From the NCBI GenBank assembly GCA_947488435.1, contig CANKZG010000002.1, forward strand, positions 434,001 to 498,000: 64,000 bases of DNA. The letters run 5' to 3'. A program made the position numbers and the translations under genes. The stretch is from an uncultured Flavobacteriaceae bacterium. Its GTDB lineage: Bacteria; Bacteroidota; Bacteroidia; Flavobacteriales; Flavobacteriaceae. The stretch's first letter is position 1. Each line of letters begins with the position of its first letter. Below are positions 1 to 8,620 of this stretch, one piece after another. The notes below the pieces were generated by a model, which was given only the letters and a program-made list of their open reading frames with translations, was not told the origin of the DNA and made no database searches.

Positions 1-1
1 A

Positions 2-646
2 ATAAGCATTCCTACCTCAAATAATTATGCCGTTGTTGGGGATTTATATGATATTGGAGCCAATAATCCTATTATCATACTCTGTCATCAGGCGGGTTAT
101 AATAAATATGAGTACGCAGATATCGCTCCTAAACTTAATAATATGGGGTTTAATTGTCTTGCGGTAGACCTTAGCGGTGGTGGAACCTTTGCGGCACATT
201 TCAATGAAACATCAGAAAATAGGGTTGCAAGTGGACAGGGTAGTAGTCGTACTTTGATATCAAATGAAATAGAGGCAACGATTAATTATCTGGCTAAGAA
301 GTATACTACAGAAATAATAGTATGGGGTAGTTCATATTCAGCCAGTCTTGCGGCTACAACGGCTGCTAATAATGATAAAGTAAGCGCTTTTATCGCTTTT
401 AGTGCCCTAAGTCCCTCTCTTGCAAGTGTCTTACCAGGTATTGAAAAACCCTTTTTTATGACAGCCTCTAAAGCAGAAGGATCTGATCTGAAAGCGCTTT
501 TAAAAGACACCACTTTAGGTAGTAATCAAATTTTATTTATCCCTTCAGGAGCAGGAGCGCATGGTTCCAAAGCTATTTGGAATGGGGCAGAAGATGCTAA
601 TGAGTACTGGGTTGCAATACGCTCTTTTTTAAATACCATTAAATAA
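2..646 (+). CDS. alpha/beta hydrolase, dienelactone-hydrolase-like, 5' end outside window
   Basis: The frame is open from base 2, well upstream of the first in-frame Met at 143, so the N-terminus lies outside the window. The upstream part carries the strand and oxyanion loop LCHQAG and then the strand CLAVDLSGGG, typical of alpha/beta hydrolases. The nucleophile elbow is G-S-S-Y-S-A and a plausible catalytic His lies in GAHG near the C-terminus. Substrate cannot be told from sequence; dienelactone hydrolase-like or small esterase is the best class. It heads a plus-strand run of secreted or membrane proteins, followed after 50 nt by a DUF3471-type protein. Confidence 0.75.
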   Translation: MSIPTSNNYAVVGDLYDIGANNPIIILCHQAGYNKYEYADIAPKLNNMGFNCLAVDLSGGGTFAAHFNETSENRVASGQGSSRTLISNEIEATINYLAKKYTTEIIVWGSSYSASLAATTAANNDKVSAFIAFSALSPSLASVLPGIEKPFFMTASKAEGSDLKALLKDTTLGSNQILFIPSGAGAHGSKAIWNGAEDANEYWVAIRSFLNTIK

Positions 647-696
647 CAAAAATCTATTATTATAACATTTTTTAAATCATTTTAAAATCACAATTC

Positions 697-1044
697 ATGA
701 AGAAAGTATTTACAATTTTAAGCCTTATTTGTTTTACCGTTTTTACGTATGGACAACAGCAAGATCAGAAAGAAATTAGGGTGTCTCAGGAGGTACTAAA
801 AACATATGTAGGCAAATATGAACTTGGTCCAGGAGCAATTATGACCGTAACCAATGAAGAAAACCGCCTTTTTGTTCAGTTAACTGGGCAACAACGGTTT
901 GAGGTTTTTGCATCTGCGGAAAACGAATTTTTCCTTAAAGTAATTGAAGCCAGTATTACATTTAATGCAGATGCAAACGGAAAAACAGAAAATCTTGTAT
1001 TACATCAGAATGGGCAAAATGTTCCAGCAAAGAAAATAGAATAA
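697..1044 (+). CDS. small secreted stand-alone DUF3471-like protein
   Basis: 115 residues with a signal peptide (about residues 1-19, ending near YGQ). The rest matches the C-terminal domain of the serine hydrolase at 5645-7000: both have YVGxYEL, then TGQQRFEVFAS, then ASITFN and a LHQxGQ ending. In the hydrolase this domain follows the beta-lactamase fold; here it stands alone with no catalytic module. The family is usually a C-terminal accessory domain of penicillin-binding-protein-like hydrolases. I infer either a remnant of a lost hydrolase or a free accessory domain. Function is not known. Confidence 0.75.
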   Translation: MKKVFTILSLICFTVFTYGQQQDQKEIRVSQEVLKTYVGKYELGPGAIMTVTNEENRLFVQLTGQQRFEVFASAENEFFLKVIEASITFNADANGKTENLVLHQNGQNVPAKKIE

Positions 1045-1087
1045 AGGAGATTTAAAACCCATATACCGTAAAATTTAAATACAAAGA

Positions 1088-1618
1088 ATGTTCAAAAGTA
1101 TCCTAAAGCATAGTCTTTTGGTTACCGGGATCTTTATTCTGGTTACCGGAATACTTTTTATACTCGGTTTAGGATATAAACCATTAAGTTTTCAAAAGAT
1201 ATTTAATGTAGTGATTTTTGCTTCGGTAACCATTATTGCATTATTTCATTTTAAACGAAAACATTCAGGGTTTCTTTCTCTTGGCAATGCATTTATGTTG
1301 GGATTAGGGGTGACTCTCGTGGGATCTTTGCTTATTATTTTATGGGTATACCTGTTCTCCAAGATTTTAAATCCTGATTTCTATTTTGAAGGACTTCGGG
1401 AGTACAACATATGGAATCACGGTTTGCTTAACCCTCACCTTAGCCATGAAGAAATTGTTGCCGACACCGATGCTGCCTTGGAGGAAAATAAACGCTTCGA
1501 ATACCTGTCAATTTTTATTGGGAATGTTGTATTAAATGGGTTAATCATCAACTTCATAATAAGTCTATTTATGAAGTCTAAAAAGGGAAAATATAAGAAT
1601 CCTATCGAACCAAAATAA
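1088..1618 (+). CDS. DUF4199 membrane protein (copy 1 of 3)
   Basis: 176 residues. Two hydrophobic helices lie near the N-terminus, a third around residues 70-95, then a polar stretch with the family signature NPDFY and a last helix before a Lys-rich tail. This is the DUF4199 layout, an inner-membrane protein common in Bacteroidota with no established role. Two more copies lie at 3897 and 4479, on either side of no gene but themselves, and after the esterase-like gene. The start ATG at 1088 follows an A-rich leader. Confidence 0.8.
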   Translation: MFKSILKHSLLVTGIFILVTGILFILGLGYKPLSFQKIFNVVIFASVTIIALFHFKRKHSGFLSLGNAFMLGLGVTLVGSLLIILWVYLFSKILNPDFYFEGLREYNIWNHGLLNPHLSHEEIVADTDAALEENKRFEYLSIFIGNVVLNGLIINFIISLFMKSKKGKYKNPIEPK

Positions 1619-1645
1619 TAGAAGCTGAGAACTAAATATGATATC

Positions 1646-3853
1646 ATGAAATACTTAAATTATTTACTCGTCCTTTTCTTAATCTCTAGCTTTTATGGAG
1701 AAAAGATAATAGCGCAAGAAACGGTTAGGAAAACAATTGGAACTAAAATTGATATTAACTCGGAGGTATTTTCAGAATCTAGAGAAATTCAAGTTTATCT
1801 CCCCACGAGTTATGAAACTACAACAACAGAATATCCAGTATTATATCTGTTAAATGGGAAACGATGGTTTCTTAATGGGGTTAGTTTGCAACAGACCTTT
1901 ACTTTAGACCCTTTTACCAACGAGGTCTATCAAGGGCTTACACCTGAATTTATAGTAGTCGGCATTACTACGGATACATCGCAAGGAAGACAGCGTTATA
2001 ACTTTTACACTAGTGGTGCAGATAAACTTAGAGCGCATCTTAAAAATGAGGTTGTAGCTTACGTAGATGAAAATTACAGAACAAATGATGTTCGAATGTT
2101 ATTTGGTTGGGAATATGCCGCTGCGTTTACTATTGAAACCTTGTTTAAAAACCCGGAACTTTTTAGCGCATATTTTGCCGCTAGCCCCTTTCCTTTGGAG
2201 GGGGAACGTCTAAAAACTATTGATAGTTTACTTCCGACAACGGCTTTAAGCACATCTAAATTTTTATATTTCGCTACGACTCCCGATGAAGGTCAGGTGA
2301 CTGACGGAGCCTCTCAATTAGACAGTATTTTAAAAAGTAAAGCTCCAGAATCACTTCGTTATCTATATGAAGTTTTGGAATATGAAAAAGGCGGAATAGG
2401 TCATTTAACAACGCCCTTTGGCGCAATGTATCAGGGTCTCAGAGGGTACTATAATACCTATCCAGATTACAATAGAATACGAAGAGAAAATATAATAGCA
2501 ACAACAATCTTTGTAGTCATACTTATTGCAATTATTGTCTTAATAGTATTGGGTATACGATGGTTAAGAAGACGTTTGAAAAGAAAGTCTATGGCATCAA
2601 CAACAGTGATTATTATATTAACAATTATTGGCTTAACTACAAATAGAGTTTCTGCACAAGAAAGTAGTTATACCTCCGAATCGATTGTAATTAGTTCTAC
2701 CAGTTTAAATGAGGATAGAACAATCGATGTTTTTTTACCAGAGGATTATAATGATTCATCCAAACAATACCCAGTGCTCTACCTTCTCAATGGCGAAAAA
2801 TGGTTTCTCCATGGCGTTAATTTGCAGCATATTTTTACAGATCTTGAAATAACACCCGAGTTTATTGTAGTAGGGATAAATACGTATGTAGGTATAGGCA
2901 GTGAACGTAATGATTTTTTTATGGAGAAAGCCCCTCAATTGTTAAGCTTTCTTGAAGAAGAGGTAATTACAACTATTGACAAAATGTATAGGACTTCAGA
3001 AGAACGACTGCTGTTTGGATGGGAATATGCCGGTGCTTTTGTAATTGAAAGTCTTTTTCAGAAGCCTGCACTTTTTAATGCACATTTTTCGGCGAGTCCA
3101 TTCCCCTTAATTCGTGAAGGTCGTATACAGCGTATAAAAGACGGGATAGACAAAAATGTCACAATGGCAAATTTTTTATATGTCACTACAAGTCCGCAGG
3201 AGGGTCCTGTAATTACTGGGGTGGATTCTTTGGTAACGGTTTTGGAAAGCAAAAAAATTCCAAATTTAAATTGGGAGTATGAAAAATTGGATTATGAAAA
3301 ATCAAATTTTGCTCATACGCTATCACCATATGGAACACTATATAAGGGATTAAGAAGCTTTTATTACAATTACACGCGATTGGAGTTTTCTTCAGTAAAG
3401 GATTTCGATGCAGCAGGAGGACTTAAGTACGTACATGAGTATTACAAAAAAAGAGCAGCGAGATATCATACTTCAGATAGCATTCCTACCGAAGGCATGT
3501 TTGCTTTAGTTCGAATGGCTTTACAGGAAAATAGCTATATCACTTTTGATACATTAATGCAAGACTTCATTGAAAGAGGATTCCTTGAAACCGTGGGCCC
3601 TAGAACAGCGGTTCAATATGCGCAATATTATATGCGTAACAATGGCTATGAAGGTGCACAAAGCGTTTATGAATCTCTGGCGGCATTGCATCCTGATGAA
3701 CCTACACCTATGAATGGTTTAGGGCATGTCTATGAAATGCTGAAGGACAAAGTTCGTGCAAGACAATATTATATAAAGGCCGTGGAATTGGCCAAAGCGG
3801 GGAGGCATCCAAACTTGGCCAAATTTGAACAGGACCTTCAATCCCTAAACTAG
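1646..3853 (+). CDS. duplicated esterase-D-like protein lacking the catalytic Ser, with TPR tail
   Basis: 735 residues. A signal peptide (1-24) is followed by a first esterase-like domain (about 30-270), a membrane helix (about 285-308) with a basic stop-transfer stretch, then Met316, which begins a second signal-peptide-like segment ending in VSAQ. A second esterase-like domain (about 340-580) and a TPR-like tail (about 645-735) follow. Both domains resemble the putative esterase family (PF00756), with the P-V-L-Y-L-L-N-G strand and a GLR helix near the end. The nucleophile elbow, normally G-x-S-x-G, is G-W-E-Y-A in both copies (Glu156 and Glu460), so classical Ser hydrolysis is unlikely. 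The layout suggests two tandem genes that fused in frame. Confidence 0.8.
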   Translation: MKYLNYLLVLFLISSFYGEKIIAQETVRKTIGTKIDINSEVFSESREIQVYLPTSYETTTTEYPVLYLLNGKRWFLNGVSLQQTFTLDPFTNEVYQGLTPEFIVVGITTDTSQGRQRYNFYTSGADKLRAHLKNEVVAYVDENYRTNDVRMLFGWEYAAAFTIETLFKNPELFSAYFAASPFPLEGERLKTIDSLLPTTALSTSKFLYFATTPDEGQVTDGASQLDSILKSKAPESLRYLYEVLEYEKGGIGHLTTPFGAMYQGLRGYYNTYPDYNRIRRENIIATTIFVVILIAIIVLIVLGIRWLRRRLKRKSMASTTVIIILTIIGLTTNRVSAQESSYTSESIVISSTSLNEDRTIDVFLPEDYNDSSKQYPVLYLLNGEKWFLHGVNLQHIFTDLEITPEFIVVGINTYVGIGSERNDFFMEKAPQLLSFLEEEVITTIDKMYRTSEERLLFGWEYAGAFVIESLFQKPALFNAHFSASPFPLIREGRIQRIKDGIDKNVTMANFLYVTTSPQEGPVITGVDSLVTVLESKKIPNLNWEYEKLDYEKSNFAHTLSPYGTLYKGLRSFYYNYTRLEFSSVKDFDAAGGLKYVHEYYKKRAARYHTSDSIPTEGMFALVRMALQENSYITFDTLMQDFIERGFLETVGPRTAVQYAQYYMRNNGYEGAQSVYESLAALHPDEPTPMNGLGHVYEMLKDKVRARQYYIKAVELAKAGRHPNLAKFEQDLQSLN

Positions 3854-3896
3854 AAATACAATCATACCCTTTGTAATTTTTTAAAAATAGACAAAC

Positions 3897-4451
3897 ATGA
3901 CCACTCAAAAAAAATTATTTAATCAGACTTTATTAATATGCGGGCTTGTCGTAGCAGCTATTCCGATTATATATACCACAGTGCTTCAAATATCGGGTCA
4001 ACTCTTAGATTATTTGTACAGTATTCCAAGGATACCGCTCGCTTTAGAAAGCTATTTTTTAGCCTTACCACTAATGATTATTGTTGCTATTTATAGATTT
4101 AAAAAAATTAACAATGGTTATCTAAAGTTTAAGGAGGCATTAGTTGTAGGACTAAAAGTTGTCCTAATTGCAGTGGGAGTTCTCATTGTATACGATATAC
4201 TTTTTAATATACTTTTAGCTCCAAATTTTTATACGGATTACTATGAATTACATGGGGAGCAGATGCTTGAAGAAATAACAGCGCGAGGTCATACCGAAGA
4301 CCCTTTAGCAGAATTTGAAGGGTATAAGGAGAAGAAAACGAGTAGTTTTTGGGCGTACTATTCTGAGGATGTTATAAGAGGTTTAATTATAGGAGTAATA
4401 GCAGGGTCTCTTGCAGGATTAATTATGAAGAAAAAAAGACCTAAGACTTAA
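3897..4451 (+). CDS. DUF4199 membrane protein (copy 2 of 3)
   Basis: 184 residues: membrane helices near residues 10-33, 50-65 and 80-105, a charged external stretch with the signature PNFY, and a last helix near 160-178 before a Lys/Arg tail. Same family as the products at 1088 and 4479; the PxFY motif sits at the same place relative to helix 3. It is 43 nt after the esterase-like gene and 27 nt before copy 3, so the three are probably co-transcribed. Function unknown. Confidence 0.8.
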   Translation: MTTQKKLFNQTLLICGLVVAAIPIIYTTVLQISGQLLDYLYSIPRIPLALESYFLALPLMIIVAIYRFKKINNGYLKFKEALVVGLKVVLIAVGVLIVYDILFNILLAPNFYTDYYELHGEQMLEEITARGHTEDPLAEFEGYKEKKTSSFWAYYSEDVIRGLIIGVIAGSLAGLIMKKKRPKT

Positions 4452-4478
4452 CAATTATGATAATCCAAGCTTTAAAAA

Positions 4479-4997
4479 ATGAGAATACTGAAAAGCAAAG
4501 CCTTTAAAATTATACGTAAATATAGTGTTGTACTGGCTTTTGTTAATATTGTTTATGCTATTGTTCTTATGATGCTGGAATTGCATTACAAGAACAATGT
4601 GTTCAAATTTGTTTTCCCCTTATTTGCATTGGTTGTAGTGCTAATATTGAGTATTAATAGTTTTGGGAGACCTTTAAAATTAATTAATGCGATAAAAATA
4701 GGAGTGTTAGTTGCCTTTATTGGAGGGGTGTTGATTATGGGTTATAAAATTATATTTGATACGCTAATAGAACCCGATTTTTATCAAAAACACCTTGAGG
4801 CAAATAGAGAAAATTTTTTTGAAACACATGTGGAAAGAAACCCCGGAATGACTAGAGCGCAATTTGAAATTGATATGGAGGAAGCAAGAAATAGATTTTG
4901 GAAACCTCAATATACCTTAATCTTATTATCACAAACACTTATTGGATTAATGGTTTCTTTTTTTACAGGTTTAATCCTAAGAAAAAAAAAGGAGTAG
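4479..4997 (+). CDS. DUF4199 membrane protein (copy 3 of 3)
   Basis: 172 residues with four predicted membrane helices and the PDFY signature followed by a polar, Glu/Arg-rich segment (about residues 100-145), ending in a basic KKKE tail. It is clearly related to copies 1 and 2, but the polar loop differs strongly between the three. DUF4199 has no known function; a partner role with the nearby secreted proteins is only inference. Confidence 0.78.
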   Translation: MRILKSKAFKIIRKYSVVLAFVNIVYAIVLMMLELHYKNNVFKFVFPLFALVVVLILSINSFGRPLKLINAIKIGVLVAFIGGVLIMGYKIIFDTLIEPDFYQKHLEANRENFFETHVERNPGMTRAQFEIDMEEARNRFWKPQYTLILLSQTLIGLMVSFFTGLILRKKKE

Positions 4998-5099
4998 TGT
5001 AAATAAAGTTTAAAATATTATGTCACATTATTTTCTTTTTTGTAACTAATAAAATAGAGAAATATTTATAAATGCCTTTCCAATTACTAAGAAAGTGAT

Positions 5100-5576
5100 A
5101 TGAAAAACTTAATAATTATAGTGCTAATTGTTTTATGTTCAAATTTCTCGCTCTTTGCTCAAGAGCAGGTATTATTCGTTCAACATATTCAAAAGGGAAA
5201 AGAGAAAATAATTAAGGAACACAAAAGAATTAAAGTAAAAACAATTTCTGGAGATAAATTTAAGGGTAAACTTAAAGTTATAAACGAATCTCATATCCTG
5301 ATTAAAAATGATACCGTGGCCGTTGCAGATATTATTGAGATAAGAAGAGACCCAATTTTAACTAATTTATTATTCAAAGGAATGCTTATTTATCTAGGAA
5401 GTTCGCTAGTTATTACGGGCCTTATTTTTGATGCATTTGGGGCTTTAGGAAGTACAGGAGTTATTTTAGCCAGTATTGGGGCTGGGACGCTAGGAACTGT
5501 GTTTTTAACCCCCCTTATTGTCCCATTACGAAAGACTGAAAATAATTGGCAGATTAAAGTTTTGAGGTTAAATTAA
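5100..5576 (+). CDS. secreted or membrane protein of unknown function
   Basis: 158 residues. A signal peptide (1-20, ending LFAQ) is followed by a short beta-rich stretch (about 45-85) with the rhythm of a small Sm/SH3-like barrel (SGDKFKGKL, then ILIKNDTVAVADI), then two hydrophobic helices (about 90-140). I do not recognise a named family; proteins like this occur widely in Flavobacteriia. It has its own 100-nt upstream gap and stands before the serine hydrolase gene. Confidence 0.6.
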   Translation: MKNLIIIVLIVLCSNFSLFAQEQVLFVQHIQKGKEKIIKEHKRIKVKTISGDKFKGKLKVINESHILIKNDTVAVADIIEIRRDPILTNLLFKGMLIYLGSSLVITGLIFDAFGALGSTGVILASIGAGTLGTVFLTPLIVPLRKTENNWQIKVLRLN

Positions 5577-5644
5577 CCGTAGTTAACTACTATGATTAGC
5601 AGTAAATTGCATTTTTATATCTTATAGCCATTAAATAGTGTAAC

Positions 5645-7000
5645 ATGAAAAAAATAATAGTACTATTAACGTTTATGAGCTTAGGTTGTAGCTTGGCTCA
5701 AGGAAACAAAATTTCTTTAGAAGTAAAGGAAAATATTAAATCTCGTATCGCTGTAGGAGACAATGTTGGCATTGTAGTAGGCTACATTGAAGGTGATGAT
5801 ATAGAGTACTTTAGTTTTGGAAAAACAGCGCTTGAAAATGGCAGCCCTGTAGATGAGAACTCTGTTTTTGAGATAGGGTCTATTTCTAAAGTATTTACCA
5901 CCATCTTACTTGCAGATCAGGTGGTACAAAGAAAAATGAAACTTTCAGATCCAATAGGTATGTATTTACCAAAGGAAGTTAAAGTGCCAAGTTCAAATGG
6001 CACTGTAATTACATTAAAGGATTTAGCAACTCATTCTTCGGGTTTACCCAGACTTCCGAGTAATATGAATCCCAAAAACCCTAACAATCCATACGCAGAC
6101 TATACGGTGGAGCAAGCATATTCTTTTCTTTCAGGACATCAGTTGAGGAGAGATGTAGGTGCGTCTTATGAATATTCCAATTATGGAATGGGTTTGTTAG
6201 GTCATATTCTGGCACTACACACCAACAAATCCTATGAAAAGTTGATGGTAGAACGTATTGCAAATACCTATGGAATGGAACACACAAGGGTGGGTTTCAC
6301 TAAAGCGATGAAAGAGAAGCTTGCAAAAGGCCATGCTTTTGGACAAGAAGTCGAAAACTGGGACCTTCCAACCTTAGTTGGGGCAGGAGGTATTCGCTCT
6401 ACGGCAGTAGATATGATTAAATTTCTGAAGGCAAATATGGACGGAGAATCCCCTATGGCAAAAGCTATGCAATTAAGTCATAAACTTGGATATAGTAACG
6501 ATGCCCAAAACTTTGAAATGGGTCTGGGCTGGCACTATGCCACAGGTAAAATTATCTGGCATAATGGTGGTACGGGAGGTTATAGAGCTTTTACAGGTTT
6601 TGTTGAAGGAAGCAATAAAGGAGTGGTGGTATTGACAAATTCTATAGAAAGTGTGGATGATATTGGATTGAAAATATTAGATGCTACAAGAAAACTCAAA
6701 ACACCAAAGAAAAAAGAAGAAAAAGCAAAGCTTCAGTTGCCCGAAGAACTGTTAGAAAAGTATGTAGGCGTGTACGAATTGGCTCCTACTTTTAGTATAA
6801 CAGTAACGCGAGAGGGAACAAAACTTTTCATTCAAGCCACAGGGCAGCAACGTTTTGAAGTTTTTGCTTCTGGGGAAACTGAATTTTACCTTGAAGTTGT
6901 AGAAGCGAGCATTACGTTCAATACCGATGAATCTGATGAAATTACAAGCTTAACTTTACATCAAGGAGGGCAACATGTTCCCGGGAAAAAAGTAAAGTGA
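5645..7000 (+). CDS. secreted serine hydrolase, beta-lactamase/class C fold, with DUF3471 domain
   Basis: 451 residues. A signal peptide (1-19) precedes a penicillin-binding-protein-like domain. The S-x-x-K catalytic motif is SISK (Ser79, Lys82), the Y-x-N motif is YSN (177-179), and HNGGTGG near residue 311 replaces the KTG box. Residues about 365-451 form a DUF3471 domain nearly matching the stand-alone protein at 697. Family members are esterases or D-amino-acid peptidases acting in the periplasm or at the surface; beta-lactam resistance should not be assumed. An alpha/beta hydrolase lipoprotein follows. Confidence 0.88.
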   Translation: MKKIIVLLTFMSLGCSLAQGNKISLEVKENIKSRIAVGDNVGIVVGYIEGDDIEYFSFGKTALENGSPVDENSVFEIGSISKVFTTILLADQVVQRKMKLSDPIGMYLPKEVKVPSSNGTVITLKDLATHSSGLPRLPSNMNPKNPNNPYADYTVEQAYSFLSGHQLRRDVGASYEYSNYGMGLLGHILALHTNKSYEKLMVERIANTYGMEHTRVGFTKAMKEKLAKGHAFGQEVENWDLPTLVGAGGIRSTAVDMIKFLKANMDGESPMAKAMQLSHKLGYSNDAQNFEMGLGWHYATGKIIWHNGGTGGYRAFTGFVEGSNKGVVVLTNSIESVDDIGLKILDATRKLKTPKKKEEKAKLQLPEELLEKYVGVYELAPTFSITVTREGTKLFIQATGQQRFEVFASGETEFYLEVVEASITFNTDESDEITSLTLHQGGQHVPGKKVK

Positions 7001-7067
7001 TAATTGGAGTATTGCCGATACTTTTTTTAGCCGTATTTGATTTAAGTTATCGTTGTTAAAAGGAAAA

Positions 7068-8513
7068 ATGCATTTGAAACTGTCGCCATATATTCTAGGC
7101 CTAACAACACTTATAGCTATTTCCTGTTCAGGTTTTAGTGCTAACCAAAACTTGGAGTGCATAGGAATTACAAATTTAGAATTTACAGAAACAGTACGCT
7201 GCGGCACCATTGAAGTTCCTGAAGATCATGCCAAACCAAATGAAAAAAAAATAACATTAGCCTATGTTATTATCCCTGCAAAACAGAAGGAGGGAGTCAA
7301 TTATCCGATATTGCAACTACGTGGCGGCCCTGGAGGGAAATCTCTTACTAGAGGTGGTATTACCCGATTTTTTACTAGTTCCTTTAGGGATGATCGTGAT
7401 ATTATACTGTTTGACCAAAGAGGCGTTGGTTTATCTTCGGCTTTACCTAATATGAATGAGGAAATTTTTCAAATCCTTGCTGAGAATTTGAATACAGTCG
7501 AAGAAAAAACAGAAATGCGAAAGCTTTTGGCAAGGATGAAGCAAAAAGTTATGGCTTCTGGAAGAAGCCTTTCCGATTATAATACATCACAGAATGCTAA
7601 AGATATTGGCATACTTATGAAAAACTTAGGTTATAAGAAATATAACCTTATGGGGGGATCTTATGGAACTACTCTCGGAAGAGTAGTGCAGGATCTTTAT
7701 CCAGAGTACTTACATAGTGTAGTACACAATTCCCCAAACTCTTTAAAAGGAGATTTTCTAGAATTACGCATAAAAAGTTATCAACTAGCATTAAATAGAT
7801 TGTTTACCTGGTGTGAAGGTGATCCGCAATGCACTGTGGACTATTCCAATTTAAAATCGAGATATATAGGCGCTATTGCATCACTTAAAGAGCAACCCAT
7901 AACGGTTCAAACAGCAATTGGCCCGTTTACAATTAATGCTCAGGATGGAATATATCTTATCCGAAGAATGCTCTATCTTAATCAAGCAAAAACAATTGTG
8001 CCTCGTCTTATTTTAGCTTTGAATGCCCGAAACCTTGATTTTTTAGAGCGTATAATTAGGATAGAAAAGCAGTATAACGAAGCGCTTAATTTTTCCATGC
8101 ATTTGGCAGTAAGTAGCTTTGAACAAACAGAATCGTATGTTACGGATGTTTACATCGATAGCCTTTACCATACTTCAGAGCTATTTCCTGTTCCGTTGGG
8201 TTTTTTTGATGCCTTCTATAGCGCAGGAAAAAACTGGAGTGATAAAAAAGCTTCAGAAACCGATCGTCAGTTTAAGTTATCCCATGTTCCAACCCTAGTT
8301 TTGGTGAATTATTATGACCCGGTTACTCCGCCAGAAAATGGAGTTCTTTTTAAAACTAAACTTCCCAATGGACAGTTACTTGTATTGGACGAAGAAGGAC
8401 ATGGAGGGGTGCGGAATTCAGCATGTAGAGATCAGGTTATTAAAGCATTTATGGACAACCCAAATCAAAAACTAAATACAAAATGCTTACGATTACATTC
8501 AGGGTTTAATTAA
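7068..8513 (+). CDS. alpha/beta hydrolase lipoprotein, TAP-like (tripeptidyl/prolyl aminopeptidase type)
   Basis: 481 residues from ATG 7068. A TTG 15 nt upstream is possible, but ATG gives a clean lipoprotein signal with lipobox AISC and has an AAAGGA stretch just before. The order of elements fits the TAP-like/prolyl-aminopeptidase group: oxyanion loop RGGPGG, the DQRGVG strand, nucleophile elbow G-G-S-Y-G, a helical lid, then a C-terminal part with D in YYDPVTPPENG and a His in EEGHGG. I infer an outer-membrane or periplasmic peptidase or esterase; substrate unknown. It follows the serine hydrolase gene by 67 nt. Confidence 0.87.
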   Translation: MHLKLSPYILGLTTLIAISCSGFSANQNLECIGITNLEFTETVRCGTIEVPEDHAKPNEKKITLAYVIIPAKQKEGVNYPILQLRGGPGGKSLTRGGITRFFTSSFRDDRDIILFDQRGVGLSSALPNMNEEIFQILAENLNTVEEKTEMRKLLARMKQKVMASGRSLSDYNTSQNAKDIGILMKNLGYKKYNLMGGSYGTTLGRVVQDLYPEYLHSVVHNSPNSLKGDFLELRIKSYQLALNRLFTWCEGDPQCTVDYSNLKSRYIGAIASLKEQPITVQTAIGPFTINAQDGIYLIRRMLYLNQAKTIVPRLILALNARNLDFLERIIRIEKQYNEALNFSMHLAVSSFEQTESYVTDVYIDSLYHTSELFPVPLGFFDAFYSAGKNWSDKKASETDRQFKLSHVPTLVLVNYYDPVTPPENGVLFKTKLPNGQLLVLDEEGHGGVRNSACRDQVIKAFMDNPNQKLNTKCLRLHSGFN

Positions 8514-8620
8514 GCCCTTCTCAATAGGTACGTGCTGGTAATTGCAAATAAATTAAATGTCAGTCAGATTTTACCAATAGAACATCTTTAGGTTTCTTAA
8601 TTTTATAAAAAACAAAAGAT

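Noticed and set aside
5645-7000. Beta-lactam resistance gene
   Set aside because: SxxK and YxN are shared with many esterases and peptidases of the same fold, and the third motif is not KTG; no basis for a resistance call.
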